Source: Paragordius varius (taxonomy: Eukaryota; Nematomorpha). From it: DNA of 64,000 nt. A program made the position numbers and the translations under genes. Shown piece by piece: positions 50,579 to 60,423 of the stretch. The notes beneath the pieces were generated by a model. That model saw only the letters and a program-made list of their open reading frames with translations, did no database searches and was not told where the DNA came from. The first letter of the stretch is position 1; each line of letters opens with the position of its first letter. The stretch covers positions 1,488,001-1,552,000 of the forward strand of contig OZ176058.1 in NCBI GenBank assembly GCA_964247055.1, written 5' to 3'.

Positions 50579-51491
50579 ATTCGTGTGTTAACGTCGTGTG
50601 AATAATGAAAGAAAATAAAAATAAATTTATTATAGACTCAAATTTTCGCTCAATGGCATCATCAGGAGTTGTTAAAAGAAAAAACTTAAAATAAAGTATA
50701 ACCAAGAAAAAAATATAAAATGAAATTAAATATGAGACAAATCAATGCTTATAAATTGATATAATAGACAAAGGAAAGTAACATAAAAGAAAACCGTTAT
50801 AATCTTGAGCGCATGTGCAATATATTTTTTATAAGAACATAAATATATCTACATTAGACAAAACAAACAAATTATAAAAAATAAAAAATTTAAGTAATAT
50901 CAATGCTGTATAAAGTTTTTGGAATAAAAATACTATGGTTTTTTATAAAAATTTTGGTTTGTGGGTGAATCTCTCTTTTCTCTTCTCGCCTATTAAGAAG
51001 TTCATGTTCTGAGCTCTGTATGTATAAGGCTTCCTTTGTCAGTCTAGACTTTAGTTTCTTCTCGATGCCCAAGATATTTATTGTTGTAGAACAACGGTGA
51101 TCATTGTCTAAGCAATGTAAGAACATGGCTGAATTCTTGCACCTTAGGTGTTCTTTGTACCTCAATTTTATGTTGCGTTTTGACTGGCCTATATATTTGG
51201 CAGGACAGTCACTACAATTCAATCTGTATATTGTGTTTTCCAGCTCGACATCGCGAGTTCTCAACATAGTGAGAACGTTCGCAGTAGGTTTGTAGTAAAC
51301 CTTTAAATTCTTTTTCCTTTTTAAAATTTTGCCTAGACTGGTAGAAAATCCGCTGTAAGGAAGGCAAACATTGCGAACAATTGGGATACTAGATGATTGC
51401 GATTCATTATGACAAGTGATCGGTGTTGCAGTGTGCTCTGTGTCATTAATAGGATTGATCGATGCTGATGTATTTTTGTTTTTTAGGACTG
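50579..51491 (-). mobile_element. Penelope-like element, inverted 3' copy (left arm)
   Basis: 913 bp of the 3' part of a Penelope-like element on the minus strand. It codes for the C-terminal region with the GIY-YIG endonuclease: T-I-Y-R-L-N-C-S-D-C, then K-Y-I-G-Q-S-K-R-N-I, then Y-K-E-H and E-A-L-Y-I. It is the inverse of 52,234-53,146, and by eye differs only at a couple of positions near 50,655. Beyond the arm to the left, about 40 bp more of the element's end may be kept. The matching tail is missing from the right-hand copy. Confidence 0.85.
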
Positions 51492-51985
51492 ATTCATTTG
51501 ATCTGACACAAAAAATTCGGAACTTAATGATAACAGAGGAAGATAAATTATCATCGTTTGATGTAACATCACTATACACGAGTATACCTCTTGACTGGGC
51601 AGAAAATATTCTAAAGGAATTCGTTTACAAACATAGAGACTATTTTGAAAAGCATCTCCACATCAATTCATGCGTTCTCTTAATCCAAACAGTTTTGCAC
51701 AACAACTATTTCTCCTTTAAAGGTGAATATTATAAACAAAAAAACGGAACCCCTATGGGTAGCAGCTTCTCTTCAGTCATGGGTGAGTTGTGCCTCAGAC
51801 ACATTGAAAAAAGCGTTTTGGCAAACAACGAAATAAAATTTTACAAGAGATATGTTGATGACATCTTAATAATAGATTCAGAAATTAACCAAAATAAATT
51901 ATTTATAGCCCTAAACAACGAATCGGAATTAAAATTTACAAAAGAAGAGGAAGTCGACACCTTTTTTAGACATTGTCATATCTAA
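51492..51985 (+). pseudogene. Penelope-like reverse transcriptase core
   Basis: About 164 codons. They contain the catalytic Asp of motif A in 'SSFDVTSLYTSIP' and the Asp pair in 'RYVDD'. The N-terminal domain is lost at the inversion junction, so it cannot be a complete enzyme. The frame upstream of 51,492 belongs to the other arm. Confidence 0.85.
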
Positions 51986-52838
51986 AATCCGCAATGACAA
52001 CCAGATATGCATAACCACCAAAGTTCATTATGAAAAATTATTTAATTTCAGCTTCCTATCATTAGAATCTAATCACCCGCCATCCACATACAAAGCCATA
52101 GTATCTAGCTACATAAAGCGTACACTCCTGCTACCAAACACATTAGAAATGCAGATAAAACAGACAGGTGAAGTCGTACAATATCTGCTACGCCAGGGTT
52201 ACCACCAGGAATGGATTACGTCGGCCGTTAACGCAGTCCTAAAAAACAAAAATACATCAGCATCGATCAATCCTATTAATGACACAGAGCACACTGCAAC
52301 ACCGATCACTTGTCATAATGAATCGCAATCATCTAGTATCCCAATTGTTCGCAATGTTTGCCTTCCTTACAGCGGATTTTCTACCAGTCTAGGCAAAATT
52401 TTAAAAAGGAAAAAGAATTTAAAGGTTTACTACAAACCTACTGCGAACGTTCTCACTATGTTGAGAACTCGCGATGTCGAGCTGGAAAACACAATATACA
52501 GATTGAATTGTAGTGACTGTCCTGCCAAATATATAGGCCAGTCAAAACGCAACATAAAATTGAGGTACAAAGAACACCTAAGGTGCAAGAATTCAGCCAT
52601 GTTCTTACATTGCTTAGACAATGATCACCGTTGTTCTACAACAATAAATATCTTGGGCATCGAGAAGAAACTAAAGTCTAGACTGACAAAGGAAGCCTTA
52701 TACATACAGAGCTCAGAACATGAACTTCTTAATAGGCGAGAAGAGAAAAGAGAGATTCACCCACAAACCAAAATTTTTATAAAAAACCATAGTATTTTTA
52801 TTCCAAAAACTTTATACAGCATTGATATTACTTAAATT
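51958..52838 (+). pseudogene. Penelope-like RT thumb, linker and GIY-YIG endonuclease
   Basis: An open frame runs from F-L-D-I-V-I-S (RT palm/thumb) through a conserved Penelope linker (V-C-L-P-Y-S-G-F-S) to GIY-YIG. The endonuclease part has N-C-S-D-C-P-A-K-Y-I-G-Q with a CX2C zinc-like pair, R-Y-K-E-H, and Glu in K-E-A-L-Y-I. The longest ATG-started piece is 52,149-52,835. The linker and endonuclease part from 52,234 on is repeated on the minus strand in 50,890-51,491, with the same peptide. Confidence 0.85.
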
Positions 52839-53146
52839 TTTTATTTTTTATAATTTGTTTGTTTTGTCTAATGTAGATATATTTATGTTCTTATAAAAAA
52901 TATATTGCACATGCGCTCAAGATTATAACGGTTTTCTTTTATGTTACTTTCCTTTGTCTATTATATCAATTTATAAGCATTGATTTGTCTCATATTTAAT
53001 TTCATTTTATATTTTTTTCTTGGTTATACTTTATTTTAAGTTTTTTCTTTTAACAACTCCTGATGATGCCATTGGGGGAAAATTTGAGTCTATAATAAAT
53101 TTATTTTTATTTTCTTTCATTATTCACACGACGTTAACACACGAAT

Positions 53147-53684
53147 ATATATTTAATGTTTTAATAATAAATTAAATATTAAAATGGTAATATTTTTAAA
53201 TTTATTAATGTTAATGAATAATAAACTCTGTGTGTGAATTAATATTATATGATTTTTAGTAATATTTCAATTATGTTATTATATATTTTTGTTATTAATT
53301 TTAAAGTAAATTTATTTATTTTAAACTACTAATTTTTAAAAAATTTAATACAGAAATGATTTCAAAATTATAATATTTATTATATTTTTAAATAAGACAC
53401 AATATACGAATATATTTATTATGTAAATTGATACTTGTTACATATTAATTGCATATATCAAATTTAAATTGTGTTTAACCATATAAAATGCATAAAAATA
53501 TTTATTAGGAAAATTGATAAATGTTACATATTAAATGCATCAACATATCATAATTTATCACATGTTAAATAAAATAAATGCATTAATTTATAAATTTGTA
53601 TCAGATATTATATCATTATATATTATACAAATATGAAAATTATTTTAAAAAGAAACATTTTTTTGTAATTTTTTAGTTTATGAT
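53147..53684. other. AT-rich non-coding part of the DNA transposon
   Basis: No gene or structured repeat is recognised. It lies between the end of the Penelope-like insertion and the 3' end of the transposase. Confidence 0.5.
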
Positions 53685-55338
53685 CTATATCAGGAACGCG
53701 ATAAAGTGTCCAAATATAATCTGCCAACATCGCCGTATCACATTTCCCGTGATATCATCTTCCATAGCTAAAATCTCCTGATGGAAGCGCTCCCCCTGTT
53801 CATCACTAAATGCCCCTAAGTTATCTGGAAAATACTCCAGATGAGCATGAAGGAAGTGAATGAATTTTAAGAGACATGCGCACTCCAAACTCCTGAAAAC
53901 ATTTCATCATTTCGGCCACACCATCCTTGTAACACGGGGATTCGACATTTCCTTAAAAAGTGATGTTCAATATATTATTATTTTTTTTAATGAATTAGAT
54001 ATAACAAAAATTACCTAAGAAATTTCGGCAAACCCATATTACAGATATCCAAGTTCTCAATTTTATATCACCCAAAAGTGACATAAACTTATCATCATCA
54101 AATATTTTCCTTATCTGAGGGCCGACAAAAATACCCTCTTTAATCTTGGAGTCCGATATCTTGAAAAATATCTGACTAAGATATTGAAATCGCGAGTATC
54201 TAACTTCGCCATTGCTTTGACCAGATTTACTAATCCAAGCTTTATATGTAACGGTGGAAGTAATATATTTTTTGTATCTAACAGAGGAATTCGGCCTATG
54301 CTAAAATTACCTGGAGCATAATCATTACGCATAGGAAAGATTTTTTGGTTATAATTTGTTGTATCCCTGCTATCCCAGCAACAGAGAAAACAACAAAATT
54401 TAACAAAACCAAAATTAAGACCTGCAAGAATTGCGGTTACTTTTAAATCCGCACAAATTTGCCACTGAAACTTCGGATATTGTAACAACGTCAAAAATAT
54501 CGATAAATTTTCGTAGTTTTCCTTTTTGCAACGAGCATATGCAACAGGAATACTCGGTAAGTTGTTGTTATTATCCAAAAGGACGGCTTTAAAACTTGTT
54601 TTGGATGAATCCAAAAACAAACGCCATTCTTTGGGTTCCATTGGATATTGCAGGAAATTGAACATTCCCTCAATGTCCTAACAAAAAGTCATACCATCTT
54701 CTTCATTAAAATTATTCGTAAGATGGTCACTGGGCCCTCTATAGGTTGTACGCACACCAAAATCCAATGCATCATATTCCGCAAGTCGAAAACCTTTAAA
54801 TATTAAATACTATACCAAGGACATCGGCGTTTCGTTTGGATAAATTTAAATCTTTAACCAAATTATCCAATGCATTTTGATTCATTTTTCGTTTTACTAT
54901 AGTTAGACGGGAAGTGGTGGATAAGGTTTCAACGTCGTCAGAAATTATATCAGTGTTTTCTTCCTGCCCGCTAAAAATGGGAGGTGTAGTGGACGAAGTA
55001 TTGACGTATAAAATTTGTTTTTTAGCAGATTTGTTGAATGTGGAAATGTTAGAACAGCAAAAATATCAATCCGTTATATGGTCTTTCGGTTCATGCCGGG
55101 CCATAGGTTCTTCAATTTTCAAAATTTTTTTATCAGGCCATACCAATAAACCATTGTAGCATGTTTGACATAATGAATGCGGGCTCCATGGCTTGTCTTG
55201 GTCCATTAAAGGTAGATTGAATTTCGCCTCGTAGGCAGCTTTTGCCCTTTCACTTTTTTTTCGTCTTAGTGAGTTTCTGAATATGTATTGTCCACAGACG
55301 TGGCAAAACGAATTAGGGTCCCTCAAACATTTGCGCCG
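53685..55338 (-). pseudogene. decayed transposase, WDSR-type family
   Basis: Protein order on the minus strand starts with a CX2C zinc-finger-like start (N-S-F-C-H-V-C-G) paired with S-P-H-S-L-C-Q-T-C and R-H-E-P-K-D-H at 55,066-55,338. Then come D-N-L-V-K-D-L-N-L-S-K (about 54,850), E-W-R-L-F-L-D-S-S-K-T-S and C-A-D-L-K-V-T-A, F-C-C-F-L-C-C-W-D-S-R-D, and L-P-P-L-H-I-K-L-G-L (54,111-54,665). Last is H-L-E-Y-F-P-D-N-L-G-A-F-S-D-E-Q-G-E-R-F-H-Q (53,685-53,888). I know this domain series from uncharacterised repetitive proteins of arthropods. The repeated Asp and Glu sites suggest an RNase H-fold nuclease, but that is inference. Several frameshifts and stops break it. A splice acceptor (ttttag) precedes the first codon read, so a 5' exon is missing or unrecognised. 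Confidence 0.75.
53952..54014 (-). other. putative 63-bp intron in the transposase
   Basis: On the minus strand a GTAATTTTTG donor and a TTTTTAAG acceptor flank a 63-bp AT-rich stretch. Splicing would join R-N-F-L to G-N-V-E-S, restoring a peptide expected of the family at that point. Confidence 0.6.
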
Positions 55339-55919
55339 CTAAAAATAAATGCCTATAATAACTTCACCTGTAACAACGCGACAGAACGCTTTTATACACA
55401 TCAAAAAATCATAATAAGCGTACTTTAAACGTCTTATTTACTGTTTCAAGTTATGTTATAAAAATGAAGTTATTTGAACGTGCCACAATTAAAAAAGGGT
55501 AAATTTAAATTAAAAAAATTGATTATATTGAATTTATTTAACTATAAAATGTTCTAATATAATATAAATAATGACCTCATTGGGATTCATGGATATAAAA
55601 TTTATGAAAGTTATTTCCGGAAAAAAACAAATGAATACCTTTTTTGCTTTTCTGTTAGTACAACATTTCAGTTTATATTTATTTGCATGTTTATATTTTT
55701 TATTTGTTGAAAAATTCGTATATTAAAAAACAAAATATCATGATTCATATAATCACGTACAATACATAATAAATAAATTTGCATGTTTAAAAGTAATTCT
55801 ATTTATAAATAATATATATCAAATTAATATTATATATTTATTATTTTTTATAAATATACTAATTTATTCCTAAAATTAATATTTAATATAAACATTAAAT
55901 TTTTCCATTTTGTTATGTA
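55339..55919. other. AT-rich non-coding part of the DNA transposon
   Basis: Between the transposase and the right TIR. No further exon with a convincing start codon was recognised, though one would be expected here on the minus strand. Confidence 0.5.
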
Positions 55920-56264
55920 TAAAAAATGGTATGGTGCTTGCACGTCTCTTAATTTTTCATTGTTTTGAAACGCTATTTTTTTAGAGCTAAGTTTCGTTTT
56001 TTCTAAATAAATCAAAAAGTAGTAGAGATTAAAAATTTTAAAATATAATTTGTAATATCCTCCGAAAAATAAATAATAAGCTATAAAATTCAAAAAATTA
56101 TAGGGCTACAAAAACAGGCATTTTTGATGGTTTTTGAATTTTTAAAACCTTTTAGCGGCTCGCGAAAAAGAGCTAAGAAAATATTAAATATATCATTATT
56201 TTCAGAAAATTCTCTATAAGATGTCGTAATTTTCACTCTGGTCTAAAAATCGTGTTGCACAGTG
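55920..56264 (-). repeat. right TIR of the DNA transposon
   Basis: Unsplit inverted repeat ending GTTGCACAGTG. It serves as reference for the interrupted left repeat. Confidence 0.8.
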
Positions 56265-57572
56265 TTATTATATTGTTAAAATTTTCAGATATCGAATAAA
56301 TATGACTCCTTAAAAACAATGATTATTGTGTTATTTTGTATAATTTAGATGAAAGTACAAATATGAAATAATTTTATTTTTATTTTTTGACAGTTCAATA
56401 TCTTTTCACTTTTTTGTCCTTTATACCTTTCGGGGAAATTACACCAATTACTTTTAAAATTAAATTTATAATAAGTCTTTGTTAAGCCAAATTAATGAAT
56501 CCTTACCCTTTTAGATACACGATACAAAAAAATAAAAAAATCAAATTTTAACATATCCTCATCTCATACTTTTGTGTAGCCACTATTTTTCTTTAAATTT
56601 TTGAAATCGCTTATGCAACAGGTTAATAATATTTACATTGAAAAATATAAATAATTGACTTTAAAACGCTTTTCTTCGAAAATTCGAATTATTTATTGTC
56701 TTCATTTGTTTTTCTAATAGACTAATCACTACGTATATTAAAATTGAAAAATGAAAGATACAGTAATTATGAAATTATACAGACAGAAGAAAACATAAAA
56801 ACATTAATATTATTTTTCTTTTACCCATAATTTAGCTTATTTAAACCATTTTTTTGGTAAGTGTAAGTAAAAGTTTATTAATGGCCTCCATATATTTATG
56901 AAAGATAAAATTAAAAAATTGAGCTTTACCATTGTGTAAAGATCATTGTGTAAGGCACCTTTAGCAAAATTATGTTTTTGAATAATTTTCTAGAATTTGC
57001 CTTAACATTCATTCCATAATGCGATCATGGTCGGGGTAATGATTACTAACTTGACTCCATGCAGATTACGTTTTATACAAATCCTTTGTCAACCGAAATA
57101 TAAAAATCTTCTACGTACGGTCAGAATGCGTAAAAATCAAAAATATATAAAAATATTATCCCATAAGATGGAATTCGAATCTATTTTATATAACATTTTA
57201 ATTTTATCAAATAACATAGTTAGCAAAGTGCAAAATTTAAAATATATTTTTTTTGAAAGCTTGTCAGCCCATTAAAATTCAGTAATGATTATTTTAATTT
57301 ATGGAAATGCATAAAGCTTAATCGCTTTCTAACTAGGTTCTGAATAAATATATATACTAACGGTTTATTAGCACCAAATTAATTGAACGAATGCAAAAAC
57401 ACGCCTGAAATGGGAATTTTCAAATATTTAACATATCTTTTCCTTTTTCCACTTTATATACTCATTTTAATGCTTATTAACTTATATAAACACTGATAAG
57501 CCAATATTTTTAAAGAGAATCTAATAAAAGTAAATAAACGTAATTTTTTATTAATTATTTACTAATAGGCTA
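56265..57572 (-). repeat. repeat unit after the transposon
   Basis: Resumes the interrupted unit and follows 38,330-39,740 in the same orientation: 'cacgatacaaaaaaataaaa' (56,518), 'atcctcatctcatacttttg' (56,555), 'ccataatgcgatcatg' (57,013) and 'acgttttatacaaatccttt' (57,068, the DKGF-like box inverted). The RT box expected near 56,390 is not recognisable. Confidence 0.6.
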
Positions 57573-57740
57573 CACTGCTCAACAAGCCACCCCATTTTTT
57601 TGAATTTTCTGTTACTTAATGGCACGGAAAGGCCAAAACTAAAAATTGAGGCCGCCAATAGGATTTTTTTAAATTTTATTTTTTAATTTTGTATTTAATT
57701 AAAAAAACAATTATTCATTTCCATAGCCAGTATTTTTATA
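57573..57740 (+). mobile_element. terminal fragment of a CACT-ended element
   Basis: It starts CACTGCTCAACAAG and matches, inverted, the right 170 bp of the element at 26,372-27,489 ('ggaaaggccaaaac', 'ttgaggcc.ccaataggattt'). It lacks the 'ttttgcacc' stretch of the other copy. The other end is not found, so it is truncated or its interior is unrelated. Confidence 0.6.
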
Positions 57741-58846
57741 AGTATTCTAGAGCGAAAATGCAAAATAATCCAAATATACCAGCCTCAGTATACGATACCA
57801 CAAAGATTTTTTTATTAACGAAGACTCTGCAAAATATGTTATTGATATAAATATAATAAAACTTTAACTAAATATGCCGTCGATTATTATATTAAAAAAT
57901 ATATTTATATATTTTGGTTTATTAAAATTTTTTATTGATAATAAAGCATAATAAATTGGAACCGTATGTTGCAGTAGTTTTTTGAAAATATCAAATAAAA
58001 TATTGTCTGGGGTATTCAGATATCCCAATTTGAATCAAAAGAAAAAAATGGCGGCGAAAAGTGAGGCGAGGTTTTTTTTTACAATATTTTTTAAAAATGT
58101 TTCGTATAATGCGCCTAAGAGACTAAAAGAAGCATATTGTTAAATTTTAGTTAATGTTTTAAATATTTTTAAAGATGATCAAATTTAAAGGTTTTTTGGG
58201 AAATAAAACTATTCCAAAAGGTAATGAAATGTTAACGGTAAAACACAGTATAAACATTTATGGTAACTTATTCTCATTTTTGGCCACGTATCATGTGTTA
58301 TAAAACAAATTCGCCATTATTAAATAAAAAATTAATGTTGTAATACAAGAGTAATTAATTAATTTCATCATCTTTTTTTGTTTTACTCATATACTCCCGT
58401 ATATTGGCCACAAGGAACATGTATATAATAATTGGCAAAGGATATAACTTGAACGTATGTTGACATGTATGATTTTGTTTTTATAGGTGGTTACATTAAA
58501 TTAAAATACTAAGAAAAATACAGTAATTATGTAACTAAAAAACAAAAATCCTCATACATGGAACTACAAATGTAAGTTAATTCCCTTTTAACCATTTAAA
58601 TAATAAAAAGGATGGCCTTATAATAACTCTAGCTACTATAAATTAAATATTATTCAAAAAATAAATATCTTCAAATGCAACACAATAGCAAACACACTTG
58701 ATTTGGGTAATGAAAATGCTAATCTATATAATTAATATGGAAATTTGACATATTTTAACTCGCAAAGTTGACCCAGGACTAACCAACTATTTAAATTTTT
58801 AACATAATTTTTCAATCAGTTTAATTATTTTTTTATATTCGGTTAG
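57741..58846. other. AT-rich stretch, one repeat fragment
   Basis: A piece near 58,005-58,060 ('tctggggtattcagatatcc', 'caatttgaatcaaaag') is related to 10,745-10,800 and 32,740-32,790, the last recognisable trace of the repeat landscape. Otherwise I see nothing. Confidence 0.45.
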
Positions 58847-59127
58847 GGTACAGTTCCGATGTCGCACATAGAAAGCACAAAAGTAAGCGAAAACACTCTA
58901 AACATCAACCAACTAATTTCTACAATTTGAGCTCTAATGTTAATCCCAATTCAAGCAAACCAGAAAATAATGAAAATATTTCCGTGTGGAATCGATTTTT
59001 GTTTTTCGTCCCTACTGGCATAAATATTACTGAGAGTAGAACAATAGATGCAAAAAATCAATTTATGACTGTAGGCAGTATCATAAATAATTTGATTGAC
59101 AAAACGTGGCAAATAATGTCAAACTAA
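58847..59127 (+). CDS. candidate terminal exon, unknown protein
   Basis: A T-rich tract ending 'tatattcggttag' is followed by an open frame of 92 codons to TAA. It opens with a basic stretch (H-R-K-H-K-S-K-R-K-H-S-K-H), then an Asn/Ser-rich linker, then a hydrophobic part V-W-N-R-F-L-F-F-V-P-T-G-I-N-I, and ends K-T-W-Q-I-M-S-N. 'aataaa' signals follow at about 59,132 and 59,191. Codon content is less AT-biased than the flanks. No internal ATG explains the basic start, so an upstream exon would be needed and none is visible. I do not recognise the family. It may be a host gene's last exon. Confidence 0.4.
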
Positions 59128-59240
59128 CTTAAAATAAAAAAGTGGTTTAATATTTTATTAATTTTAAAGGTATGATTTATTTTATTATAAAATAAATGGT
59201 TATGGCAGTTTAATCACAACCAATAGTACAAAAATCAAAA

Positions 59241-59241
<1 letters not shown>

Positions 59242-59274
<33 letters not shown>
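59242..59274. repeat. (TA)n microsatellite
   Basis: Pure TA run just upstream of the foldback element. Confidence 0.85.
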
Positions 59275-59277
<3 letters not shown>

Positions 59278-59290
59278 GAAACATTAGCAA

Positions 59291-59816
59291 TTTATAATAA
59301 CAGTTGATAAATCCGTAAGATAATGATTAACGAAAATTAAATGGAAAGTTAATTGAAAATTATATTTATTAACTTAGTTTATAAATGATATGTGAAACCC
59401 TTTGTCAATAGTAGTCGCAGACTAGTATCGTGCTTGTTAGCACTCACAACTATTTGACTTGGGGTTTTCACACATCAATTTCCTTATATCCATCTTTGTC
59501 ATTTTGATATAAAAATGCAGTCGTTTATACGATTTTTAATTAAATTTAATTGACATTTATGAAAATTAAACTGAAAATAGAAAATAACTAACACTTCACT
59601 AGGTTTAACTCTTGTTTTATAGAATAGTATTTAGGGATTTCATAGAAATCATTTTAATAACTACGAAGCACTGTATGTTAAGAAACATAAGCTAAAGATG
59701 ATATTGTACTATTGATGAAGGGTTTCACATATCATTTATAATTTCAGTTAATATGCAATTCAAATAATTTTCTATTTAATTTATTTTGCGGATTTAACAA
59801 CTGTTGTTAGAAAAAT
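59291..59816. mobile_element. small foldback/MITE-like element
   Basis: Arms of about 115 bp: 59,291-59,412 and 59,706-59,816 are inverse copies. They share 'ataaatgatatgtgaaaccc' / 'gggtttcacatatcatttat' and 'aacagttgataaatccg' / 'cggatttaacaactgtt'. The 290-bp interior shows no ORF. Exact ends and target duplication are unclear. Confidence 0.6.
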
Positions 59817-60202
59817 AATCAATCCGTCATTTACCTTTAACAGTTTATCCCTTTGATGAATTTATATTTTGAGTCTTTTTTATGTTAGATCGCCTAAGCT
59901 CAGATGTTAATGGACATAATATTATAAAGTTGTCTAACCATTTGTATGGTAAAAAATGTTAGACGATAAAAAAAATTTCTTTCTATAAAGTTGTTCTTTC
60001 AATGTTGTCACAAATTGTATTCTGTTTACTTAATCTGCAAATTAGTACGCAGTTTGGTATATTATTTTAATAATAATAGATTTAAAAACGTATGATAATA
60101 AAAATGCGATATATAACGACGACCAAAGCTATTAAAACATAACATAAAGTGTTTAAGAGATAAAGAGGAATATTATTTTAATGAGAGACACAAAAAAATT
60201 AA
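59817..60202. other. AT-rich, no features seen
   Basis: No ORF, repeat or RNA gene recognised. Confidence 0.5.
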
Positions 60203-60423
60203 AATTATACGGACAAAACTTTAAAATATAAGGATAAATTTTTTTTTCAAAACACAACCAACCATACTTTAAACCTTAATTTTTCTAAAATAATATATTA
60301 ATTTACCATTGTAAAATATATAAATGATTGTTACCAAAATTCATCTTATTTCATACTTTTCATAGAAATATGGTTTTCTGTTAAAAAAAAATTTTTATGT
60401 AATTAAATTTGTCCGTATAATTA
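60203..60423. mobile_element. MITE with TTATACGGACAAA termini
   Basis: The ends 'aattatacggacaaa' and 'tttgtccgtataatt' are perfect inverses. An inner pair, 'aaccatactttaaacctt' and 'atagaaatatggtttt', forms a second stem. Eroded relatives occur near 5,534-5,713, 6,476-6,640, 19,720-19,925 and 20,400-20,580. Too short for a transposase. Confidence 0.6.

Larger units (their letters stand above)
51492..53146 (+). mobile_element. Penelope-like element, 5'-truncated copy
   Basis: The RT core comes first: S-F-D-V-T-S-L-Y-T-S-I-P (motif A), G-T-P-M-G-S-S-F-S-S (motif B) and Y-K-R-Y-V-D-D-I-L-I-I (motif C). These are signatures of Penelope-like RTs, which are related to telomerase. A C-terminal linker and the GIY-YIG endonuclease (52,234-52,835) follow. 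The RT core and the C-terminal part read in two frames, so there is at least one frame break. The N-terminal region is replaced at 51,492 by the inverted 3' copy. Partial and inverted multimers are usual for Penelope-like elements. Confidence 0.9.
48994..56264 (-). mobile_element. DNA transposon with long TIRs, carrying two nested elements
   Basis: Termini are CACTGTGCAACA at both ends. The inverted repeats extend about 350 bp: 48,994-49,183 plus 50,285-50,445 pair with 55,920-56,264. Shared blocks are 'gtgaaaattacgacatctta', 'gagccgctaaaaggttttaa', 'aaaatgcctgtttttgta' and 'atagcgtttcaaaacaatg'. A decayed transposase lies inside on the minus strand. The left repeat is split by a 1.1-kb element and the body by a Penelope-like element. 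Removing both would leave roughly 3.5 kb. The flanks are one repeat unit ('aataaatagatggcgg' on the left, 'gttaaaatttt..gata' on the right). No clean target duplication was found. The superfamily is not assigned. Confidence 0.8.

Noticed and set aside
51104-51295. 63-codon ORF, also at 52,430-52,621 on the other strand
   Set aside because: Antisense shadow of the Penelope GIY-YIG region in both arms.
54914-55159. 81-codon plus-strand ORF
   Set aside because: Antisense to the transposase N-terminal region.
59413-59480. tRNA-like or small RNA gene inside the foldback element
   Set aside because: I could not fold a cloverleaf or find A and B boxes. The stretch is just slightly GC-richer loop sequence.
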